Source: Paenibacillus prosopidis
Lineage (GTDB): Bacteria; Bacillota; Bacilli; Paenibacillales; Paenibacillaceae
NCBI RefSeq assembly: GCF_003337375.1
Contig: NZ_QPJD01000005.1
Coordinates: 124,001 to 188,000, forward strand
Length of the DNA stretch: 64,000 nt
Direction: 5' to 3'
In this document: positions 8,546 to 15,746 of the stretch, piece by piece
Layout of the letters: every line of letters begins with the position of its first letter
How positions within the stretch are numbered: position 1 is the stretch's first letter
Program-made: the position numbers and the translations under genes
The notes under the pieces: model-generated
Databases searched by the model: none
What the model saw: the letters and a program-made list of their open reading frames with translations, nothing else
What the model was told of the DNA's origin: nothing

Positions 8546-9430
8546 CTACCCCCTACCTTCGGTCGCTGACAAGCTTTTGCGGAAAATGAAGAACACTATC
8601 GCCAGCACAACCGATATCACAATAAAGTAAATCCATCCCATTGCCGAGCCGTACGCGTAATTGTTTGATTTAAAGACATTGTTCATAATGTGATTCATAA
8701 TTTGATTGTCTGTTTTGGTGAACGAATTAACGACGCTGTACAGTGTGTTTACGAACAACATCGGCATAATCATCGGAAACGTAATTTTCCAGAAGCTCTC
8801 CCATTTCGTCGCGCCGTCGCATCTCGCCGCTTCATAGAGCGCCGGGGATATCGTCTGCAAGCCCGCGATAAAGATCAGTATTTGCACGCCGGAGTCCCAC
8901 ATGACTAACGTGAGCGAGTCGGCATATTCGAGAAGGGGCTCCAATATATCTTCCGGGATAAACGCATTCAGCTTACTAAAGAGGTCATATTGGTAAAAGA
9001 TCGGGAGCTGGGCAGCTCCCTGCTCCAGCAATTCCCTTAAAATCGCTCCGGATGCAATAATGACCGGCAGGAAGAAGATACCGCGGAATAAAGTGCGTCC
9101 GGGAAAATGACGGTTAAGCAGCAAGGCGCTGAACATCGCAAAAATTAGAATGAGCGGTACCTGCGACAGCATCGTCGTCACTGTGCTTTGCAATAAAGGC
9201 ACAAAATCGACATCAGTCGTAAAGGCTGCGCGATAGTGCGTCAAGCCGGCATACGATGCCTTCAAGCCTTCTTTCGAGGACTCAAGGTTGTTCAAAGAGA
9301 AATAGAGCGACTTGCCGAGCGGAATGACCATGAACAGCAAGAAGCCGATGATCCATATGGAAATGAACGAATAGCCTTCAAAGATGTGACGGCCTCTCAT
9401 CGAGAGTCCTAATTTTTTGCCCATGCTCAT
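8546..9430 (-). CDS. Sugar ABC transporter permease, MalF/UgpA type (second pair)
   Basis: This 294-residue permease has six predicted transmembrane helices and the EAA motif YEAARCDGATKWESFWKITFPMIMP. Its ATG overlaps the stop codon of the upstream DUF5696 gene by 4 nt, indicating translational coupling. With the following MalG-type gene it forms the second permease pair of the operon. No solute-binding protein immediately precedes it; one of the two upstream in the operon may serve it. Confidence 0.9.
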   Translation of the reverse strand: MSMGKKLGLSMRGRHIFEGYSFISIWIIGFLLFMVIPLGKSLYFSLNNLESSKEGLKASYAGLTHYRAAFTTDVDFVPLLQSTVTTMLSQVPLILIFAMFSALLLNRHFPGRTLFRGIFFLPVIIASGAILRELLEQGAAQLPIFYQYDLFSKLNAFIPEDILEPLLEYADSLTLVMWDSGVQILIFIAGLQTISPALYEAARCDGATKWESFWKITFPMIMPMLFVNTLYSVVNSFTKTDNQIMNHIMNNVFKSNNYAYGSAMGWIYFIVISVVLAIVFFIFRKSLSATEGRG

Positions 9431-11787
9431 TTCCCTCCGTTCTGCATGACGTAACCCGCTGCAGGAACAGAAATACCGTCAATGCTCGCTTGATCCGAGC
9501 CGTAATTGACAATGACCTTCGTTCCATTCGCATAAGTCGTTCTATATACGCTGCTGCCGAGCTGCTCATGATCGGCAATCGCTTGATTCGAAATCGCTGT
9601 ATAAATCTGTTCCAGCTCCTTGTATTGCTTGGCTGCATCATCCAGCCATGTCGTATATTCCGAGCTCCACAACCGGTCTTCCATCGTTCTCTGGAGCTTC
9701 GTAGTAGGCTCATACGTTAACTCCAAGCTTGGCAATGCGCCGTATTCGACCATCCGAAGCAGCTCGTTCTGCGCATCGTTGCGTAAATTAATCGCATTCG
9801 CCGAGTAAGGCACCAGACCGCGAACTGCGATTTGGTAGAAAGGAACGGTTTCGTCATTGTAAATAAAGTGACTGGAATCAAGCGGCGCTTGACTGATGCC
9901 GTCGATATGTCCAAGCATGTAGGCAAATCCGTAATCGACTGACGCTCCCCCGGCAGCTTCCCGAACCGCATCTGCTGCGTTTACCCAAGCGGACGCCGTT
10001 TCACTGCGGGCCGTCAGCGACTTCGCATCGATATCGGAGTACAGCGTATCGCCCCAATACGCCAAATGAACGCCGGAAATGCCCAGCTTTGCGTAATCAT
10101 CCAATTCTTTGTTCAAATGCTTGCTGATGACGCGCTCCGGTTTCATCCAATAGTAGAGCCTGCTGTCTCTGTTCCATCTGCTTCCAATGTAGTAATCCGT
10201 GCTTGGTGCGACTTCACGGTCCATGCCGCGAATCGCGTCTTTGTTCTTCTTCATGCCATCGCTTTCCGAGAATGCGCGGGCATAGTTCGCTTCCAGATAC
10301 AGCGACACGCCTTTGTTTGCAGCATACGCGGCAAGCGCCTTCAGCTCCTTGGCTCCTCCAAGCTTCTTCTCGACGGGGAAATGATCCGGCTGGTCGCCGT
10401 ACAGGCCGTCATCCGACCATCCGGAGAAGGTGAGCTCAAGATTGGCAATGCCTTTTTGCTGGAACGCATCGATAATTTCGCGCGCTTGATCGAATGTCGT
10501 CATGGATATAAACGTTTTGCCAAGCACTTCATCGCGAAGTATACCGCCCATCAGCTTCACCTTAAGCGGAACCGCTGCTTGCTCCACCGGCTTAACGCCT
10601 TGCTCTGCCTGCAAATATTTGCCGTACGCTTGGGCCATGCCGACGTAATCGGCGCGTTCATCCTGCAGCAGAACATAACGTGTCTGACGATCACCTTTGA
10701 TCCAGTCGCCTTGGAAGAACGGGATTTCACCGGATGTACCGATAAAAATAACATCATTCCAGCGGTATACGAATTCGGTAGACGTCCGGTAATAGGGAAT
10801 GGCACGAATGCCTGACGGCGTGCCGTTTACTTTCGCATCGTATTGTCCTTGTGTAACGATTCCAAGAGAGCCGACGCCGTTGCGGTAATTGCCGAATACC
10901 GGCAGCGCGATTTTCTCCTTCGGCGCCAGACGCTGTCTCCACATCTGGTCGATGTTCTCGTGCGACTGCGTTACGTACGCAGGGTCCGCACCGTAAATCA
11001 TTTCCGAGTATCCCGCAAAAAACTGCGGATGGCTTGCTCTATACTTCATGAGCGCGCCCGAACCGTCCGGAAGAAAGATCGCGCCTTCTTCCTTATCCGA
11101 AGCGGCGTTCCAGAACGGAAGCGGTTCGATGCTCACGAACTTCGCCTTACCGCCTTCTTTAATGGATGCCTCGGGAATCGTTAGTTCGAAGCCGTCTTCA
11201 AGCAAGCGGTACTCCATAGCGAATTCAAGCTTTTCCTTCACAAACTGGAACGTTACTTTCGCACCGTTCTCGATGGACTCGATCTTCAGCTTGTTAGTTT
11301 TTTCCTTCGTCAAATACGTTTGAACGGTATCCGAGCCTTCCGTATACTTTATGTGTACGGCTGCGTCCATAAACTTCTTGTTGTTCGGCATCGTTGTTCT
11401 AGGCAGCTGCGGCGTACCGAGCCATTCCGCTTTCGTCTTCCTGTCGACTAACCGGACATTCCCCGTCTTCTCATCGATATACATCTCATAGCTGTCGTTC
11501 TCAGCGATTTGCTTAACGGCGGACACCGGATATAATTTCACTTCGCCTGCAGCTGCGGGCTCCGCAGCTTCCGTAGAAGCAGCCTCTTCCGTTTTTTCGC
11601 CTTCGGCAACTGCCGTATCCGTCCCAGATTCTGTGACTGTACTGCTTTCTGACGTTTCCGTCTTACTATTGCCAGTGTCTTCCTCCGCCTGAACCTGGAT
11701 ATTGCCTTCCGCGGTCCCGAAGTGAGGGAATATGCTGACAACGAGCAGCAATGCCGCAATAATGAGCCATTTCCGTTGTTTCCTCAT
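9427..11787 (-). CDS. Secreted DUF5696 domain protein, possible TIM-barrel glycosidase
   Basis: The ~786-residue protein starts with a signal peptide (RKQRKWLIIAALLLVVSIFP) and an acidic Ser/Thr/Glu linker of about 60 residues. A large domain follows that I recognise as DUF5696. Its centre looks barrel-like: LELTFSGWSDDGLYG, SLYLEANYARAF, GISGVHLAYWGDTLYSD and HIDGISQAPLDSSHFIYNDE. The C-terminus (YANGTKVIVNYGS) resembles the beta-sandwich that closes many glycosidases. Conserved-looking Asp and Glu residues at strand ends suggest catalysis, but this is inference. I preferred the ATG at 11787, placed behind AGGTAGGTG; an in-frame GTG at 11796 is possible. It sits between the YIP1 gene and the second permease pair. 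Confidence 0.75.
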   Translation of the reverse strand: MRKQRKWLIIAALLLVVSIFPHFGTAEGNIQVQAEEDTGNSKTETSESSTVTESGTDTAVAEGEKTEEAASTEAAEPAAAGEVKLYPVSAVKQIAENDSYEMYIDEKTGNVRLVDRKTKAEWLGTPQLPRTTMPNNKKFMDAAVHIKYTEGSDTVQTYLTKEKTNKLKIESIENGAKVTFQFVKEKLEFAMEYRLLEDGFELTIPEASIKEGGKAKFVSIEPLPFWNAASDKEEGAIFLPDGSGALMKYRASHPQFFAGYSEMIYGADPAYVTQSHENIDQMWRQRLAPKEKIALPVFGNYRNGVGSLGIVTQGQYDAKVNGTPSGIRAIPYYRTSTEFVYRWNDVIFIGTSGEIPFFQGDWIKGDRQTRYVLLQDERADYVGMAQAYGKYLQAEQGVKPVEQAAVPLKVKLMGGILRDEVLGKTFISMTTFDQAREIIDAFQQKGIANLELTFSGWSDDGLYGDQPDHFPVEKKLGGAKELKALAAYAANKGVSLYLEANYARAFSESDGMKKNKDAIRGMDREVAPSTDYYIGSRWNRDSRLYYWMKPERVISKHLNKELDDYAKLGISGVHLAYWGDTLYSDIDAKSLTARSETASAWVNAADAVREAAGGASVDYGFAYMLGHIDGISQAPLDSSHFIYNDETVPFYQIAVRGLVPYSANAINLRNDAQNELLRMVEYGALPSLELTYEPTTKLQRTMEDRLWSSEYTTWLDDAAKQYKELEQIYTAISNQAIADHEQLGSSVYRTTYANGTKVIVNYGSDQASIDGISVPAAGYVMQNGGK

Positions 11788-11796
11788 CTCGTTCAC

Positions 11797-12414
11797 CTAC
11801 CTTCGGAAGTTTAATTCTTTGATCATGTCTACAACAAAGTTAATGAGCTGGTTCATCAAGCCGAACATCAATATGCCAATGAACCACATGATTAAGATGC
11901 CGATAATACTCAGTACCGTAATCCACGCCATCTTCACAAGCTCAAAGTCATGAATGATTTTCACCTTCAGAAGGAGCAGCCAACCGACCCAGTAAATGGT
12001 AAAGTTAATAAGGAAAGAGTAAATCGAGCTTTCATCCAATGCCAACACATTTGTCAGCAGCGTAATTGGAACGATAAATATGGCGTAAGGTACAAGCGCA
12101 AATGCACTGCCTACAAATACTTCCTTAAATTTTCCTTCGCCCTCGAGAATCGCGCTGACGCCCCAATTCGATACCGTCCACGTCAGCCAAGGCACGACGA
12201 GCCAAATGAACTCGTGCAGGAAGGAAATCTCATGCGGCTCTCTCTTCTCGAACGCATAGCCCGTTATTAAAATGGCTATCATTCTCGCGAGGTAAGCAAA
12301 TGCTACAACAAACAGCGCTTGCCCCCATTTAATACGTCCTTGCTCTTGAATATCATGATAAAAATCAATCGGGTGCACGAGCACCTGCCGCATCATCCTA
12401 AACGTTGCGATCAT
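11797..12414 (-). CDS. YIP1 family integral membrane protein
   Basis: This 205-residue protein has about five hydrophobic helices, for example WGQALFVVAFAYLARMIAI, AFALVPYAIFIVPITLLT and ITVLSIIGILIMWFIGILMF. A short N-terminal cytoplasmic stretch (VLHPIDFYHDIQEQGR) looks like the Yip1-type entry motif. Function in bacteria is not known. The start overlaps the NHL gene by 17 nt and the stop abuts the DUF5696 gene, so it is translated as part of this operon and probably works with those proteins at the membrane. Confidence 0.75.
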   Translation of the reverse strand: MIATFRMMRQVLVHPIDFYHDIQEQGRIKWGQALFVVAFAYLARMIAILITGYAFEKREPHEISFLHEFIWLVVPWLTWTVSNWGVSAILEGEGKFKEVFVGSAFALVPYAIFIVPITLLTNVLALDESSIYSFLINFTIYWVGWLLLLKVKIIHDFELVKMAWITVLSIIGILIMWFIGILMFGLMNQLINFVVDMIKELNFRR

Positions 12415-13897
12415 GGGGCACCCCTCCCTTTATTCGTTCCGTTCTTGCCGTATTACGGGATGACCATAACGCGGGCAGCCTTCTCCACAAGAAAGGAATG
12501 ATATAACGCAATAGGATAATAATCGTAATAATCGCCAAGCATATCCAAGCAAAGTGCTCGCGAATATATTCCTTTCTGTATTCCTTGAATGCATTGGAAT
12601 AGTCAGTGCGGGATCTTGCCAGCTCAAAATAATGCATCGCCTCTTTATAACTTTCAGCTTTGTATAGCGATTTTCCGATTGCAAGGTACGCCAGTTCAAA
12701 GTTTCCGTTCAGATGCAGCACTTCGTTCCACATGCCTTCAGCCTCTTTGTACCGCCCGTCAACGAATAATTTTGAAGCGTCATGCACCAAATCTGCAAAA
12801 GGCGTCGTACGGAACAAGTCGATACGATTGCGCCCTTTGTCCACGACATAAACGGTGCCGTCAGAAGACTGCGCCAGGCTTGACGGAGTGACGAACAAAC
12901 CGTTCTGTTCGCCGAGACCGCCGAATACAAATAAGAAGTTTCCGAGCTTATCGTATTGGTACACCTTGCTGGATTGCAGATCAAGCGCGGTAATAACGCC
13001 GTCTTTATCCACTGCAAGATCAAGGAATGATGGAACCTCGAACGGACCTGCATCAAAACGTCCGCCGTATCTTCTTTCCCCGATATTAAGCGTATCAACG
13101 CCTACCGGCGATAGCCGCTTTAATTGATTCGTCTCTGTCCCGAGCGTCGTCGTGTAAATAAAGCCTTCCGCATCCTGCACAGCGTTGGAAAATTCGAGCG
13201 GCTTCACAACGGACAGCTTTGCCTTCTGCTCATCTGTCGCAACAAGCTTGACGAACAACCTGCTCCAGCTGAAGCCGACATGGTTCGCTCCGTAGAACCC
13301 TTTAAATTGTCCATTCGGATCAATTTGGATGAGCCCCTGCGTATTTCCGTCACTTACGACAAACATATAATTCCGTTTATCGACGAGCAATTTCGACGGT
13401 GAATAGGAGAAAGTCGCCCCAAGCAGCGGGTTTTCGGGCTTACCGAACTGCTTAATGAATTTGCCGTCTTTATCATAAATCGCGATTCGCTGGTTTTTCG
13501 TATCGGCGACATAGATAGTGCCGTCCTGCTTGACGAAAACACCTTTCGGCTCGTTCAGCTTGCCGTCGCCCTCTTCATCCCCGATGATGTTCACCACTTC
13601 GTGATTCGCATTTAATTGAACGACACGGCTGTTGCCGGTATCGACAACATAAATCGTCCCGTCATCAGCGAGAAATACATCCTCCGGGGCATTGAACGGA
13701 CCCGACGGCAGGTTGTAGCCATCGATGGAGCTTTCATAGATATATCCGTTAATAGAATGAACGTCCTCGCCCAGATTGTTTATCGTATACCCCTCATAAG
13801 GAGTCGCTGCGAATGCTTGAGCCGGTAAAGCTGTAACTACCATCAGTAAAGCGATTGCCATACTGACAACGAATCGGAATATCGAAACCTGCTTCAT
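12398..13897 (-). CDS. Membrane-anchored NHL beta-propeller protein with TPR-like segment
   Basis: The 499-residue protein has a signal peptide (about residues 1-30, ending ALPAQAFAA). NHL-type repeats follow, for example GPFNAPEDVFLADDGTIYVV DTGNSRV and KLNEPKGVFVKQDGTIYVADT, covering roughly residues 60-360. A short TPR-like region follows (YKEAEGMWNEVLHLNGNFEL, then YKEAMHYFELA). A single transmembrane helix near residue 450-470 (ICLAIITIIILLRYIIPFLW) and a basic tail end the protein. The topology places the propeller outside the cell, attached by its C-terminus. It may bind glycan or organise the transporter; there is no direct evidence of catalysis. Confidence 0.8.
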   Translation of the reverse strand: MKQVSIFRFVVSMAIALLMVVTALPAQAFAATPYEGYTINNLGEDVHSINGYIYESSIDGYNLPSGPFNAPEDVFLADDGTIYVVDTGNSRVVQLNANHEVVNIIGDEEGDGKLNEPKGVFVKQDGTIYVADTKNQRIAIYDKDGKFIKQFGKPENPLLGATFSYSPSKLLVDKRNYMFVVSDGNTQGLIQIDPNGQFKGFYGANHVGFSWSRLFVKLVATDEQKAKLSVVKPLEFSNAVQDAEGFIYTTTLGTETNQLKRLSPVGVDTLNIGERRYGGRFDAGPFEVPSFLDLAVDKDGVITALDLQSSKVYQYDKLGNFLFVFGGLGEQNGLFVTPSSLAQSSDGTVYVVDKGRNRIDLFRTTPFADLVHDASKLFVDGRYKEAEGMWNEVLHLNGNFELAYLAIGKSLYKAESYKEAMHYFELARSRTDYSNAFKEYRKEYIREHFAWICLAIITIIILLRYIIPFLWRRLPALWSSRNTARTERIKGGVPHDRNV

Positions 13898-13910
13898 CCC
13901 GGTTGTCCCC

Positions 13911-14771
13911 CTACTCTTTCAGACCTGAATGCGCCATCGTTTGCAGCACCAAGCGCTGCGTTACAATAAAGACGATAATCGTCGGCACAATCATTAATAA
14001 GCTGGCGGCGGCCAATGTGCCGACACGCGCGACGACACCGTACCCTCCGCTTATCGTCTGGATCGCCAGCGGCAGCGATTTCATATCCTGATCGGTTGTA
14101 TACACCATGGCCGGATATGGATCGTTCCAAGCGGATATAAAGCTGAATAAGGCAAATGTTGCAATAGCCGGCTTCAGCATCGGCATAACGACGACCCAGA
14201 ACACCTTCCATTCGGAAGCGCCGTCTATACGCGCCGCCTCAAGTAGAGCATCCGGGATTTGGCGCAAAAACTGCGTCATCAGGAACATCCCGACCGGAGC
14301 TGCCAAATAAGGCAATATCATCGCCCAGTACGTATTAATGAGTCCAATTTTGCTTATGAGCAAATATTGCGGAATTTGCACGACCATCGGCGAGAACATG
14401 ATGGCAAGCACGACCATGTTGAAGATTGCACTGCGGAAAGGCATGTTATGCTTGGCAAGCGGGTATGCCGCCATTGCCGATACTAAAATTCCGAAGAGGA
14501 CGATACATGAGCTTACGAGCAGGCTGTTGAATATGAAGCGTGAAAACGGAACGCTTGTCGTTCCCGTTATGAGCAGCAAATCGCGAAAATTGATCAATGT
14601 CGGATTGTTCACGAAAAACCGCGGCGGAAACAGGAACAGCTCACTGGTCGGTTTAAAGGCGGTAGACACCATATAAACTAGAGGAGCAAGCATCAAAAGA
14701 CCGAACAACGTTAGAAACAGATAGAGGAAAAAACCGCCCCAATCCTTCCTGCCTTTCACTGCGCCAGTCAT
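13911..14771 (-). CDS. Carbohydrate ABC transporter permease, MalG type (first pair)
   Basis: The 286-residue protein has six transmembrane segments and the ATPase-contacting loop LEAARIDGASEWKVFWVVVMPMLKPA. It lies 6 nt after the MalF-type gene and 13 nt before the NHL gene. Together with its partner it forms the first permease pair, directly behind the anchored solute-binding protein. Confidence 0.92.
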   Translation of the reverse strand: MTGAVKGRKDWGGFFLYLFLTLFGLLMLAPLVYMVSTAFKPTSELFLFPPRFFVNNPTLINFRDLLLITGTTSVPFSRFIFNSLLVSSCIVLFGILVSAMAAYPLAKHNMPFRSAIFNMVVLAIMFSPMVVQIPQYLLISKIGLINTYWAMILPYLAAPVGMFLMTQFLRQIPDALLEAARIDGASEWKVFWVVVMPMLKPAIATFALFSFISAWNDPYPAMVYTTDQDMKSLPLAIQTISGGYGVVARVGTLAAASLLMIVPTIIVFIVTQRLVLQTMAHSGLKE

Positions 14772-14777
14772 ATCGGT

Positions 14778-15746
14778 TCAGTCCCTTCCTAGCCATTTGA
14801 ATATGAGACGGTTAAGGCCGATCATCATGCCGAATAAGACAACGGCGATCGCCGCAGCGTAACCCATCTCGAATTTGATAAACGCGTAATCGAATAAATG
14901 CGTCAATATCGTATGCCCCGCATAGAGCGGACTCGGTAATCCGACGAGCTGCACGCTGACGTCGAATATGGTCAATGAGCTGACGACCTGGAGTACCGCT
15001 CCGAACAGCAATTGAGGCTTAACCGATGGAACCGTAATATAAATGAGCTGCTGCCATCTGTATTTGATACCGTCGATTTCTCCCGCTTCATAAAGGTCCT
15101 TCGGAACGTTTTGCAGACCGGCCAGAAAGGCCAGAAAGCCTACCCCCATGGACATCCAAAGCGAGACGATGATGATGACGGGCACAATCGAATTAATATT
15201 CTGCAAAAACAAGTAAGGCTCGTCGATAACGCCCAGCTTTGCCGCGAAGTAGTTGAGCAAACCCTTGCGGTCGCCCGCGAACAGGTAGAGCCATACGACC
15301 GACATAGCCGTCGCGCTCGTGATCGACGGCGTGTAATAGCAAAGCGTATAGAAAAACCGGTATTTTTGCGGAATTTGACTAATCAGCCATGCAAGCAGGA
15401 ATGCCATTATATATCCGACCGGACCGGTAATGAACGCGAATTTCAGCGTAACTCCGATCGCTTTCAGGAAAATGTCGTCATCGACGAACAAGAGCCTGTA
15501 GTTGGACAGTCCGATAAACTTAGGAGCCTCCAATATGTTGTAGTACGTAAAGCTCAGGACGACCGAAGTAACGACCGGAACGATCGTAAACAAGGTAAAC
15601 AGGATGAGAAAAGGGGCGAGAAACAGGTAAGAAACCCTGTTTCTCTTCATTTCCTGCCACAGCAAGGACAGCTTACCCTGTTTTTGGAGGCGCTCCGCTG
15701 CCGGTAAGACTACTGCTGTTGCCGCCGTATCTGTGTTCATTTTCAC
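14778..15746 (-). CDS. Sugar ABC transporter permease, MalF/UgpA type (first pair)
   Basis: The 322-residue protein has a soluble N-terminal extension of about 35 residues, then six transmembrane helices beginning SYLFLAPFLILFTLFTIVP. The EAA loop reads LYEAGEIDGIKYRWQQLIYI, slightly divergent from the usual EAAxxDG. The GTG start, behind AAAGGAGG, overlaps the previous stop codon by 4 nt. It should transport the ligand delivered by one of the operon's binding proteins. Confidence 0.92.
   Translation of the reverse strand: MKMNTDTAATAVVLPAAERLQKQGKLSLLWQEMKRNRVSYLFLAPFLILFTLFTIVPVVTSVVLSFTYYNILEAPKFIGLSNYRLLFVDDDIFLKAIGVTLKFAFITGPVGYIMAFLLAWLISQIPQKYRFFYTLCYYTPSITSATAMSVVWLYLFAGDRKGLLNYFAAKLGVIDEPYLFLQNINSIVPVIIIVSLWMSMGVGFLAFLAGLQNVPKDLYEAGEIDGIKYRWQQLIYITVPSVKPQLLFGAVLQVVSSLTIFDVSVQLVGLPSPLYAGHTILTHLFDYAFIKFEMGYAAAIAVVLFGMMIGLNRLIFKWLGRD

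Noticed and set aside
10066-10815. Plus-strand open frame of 249 codons
   Set aside because: Antisense to the DUF5696 gene, no ribosome-binding site and no recognisable protein features.
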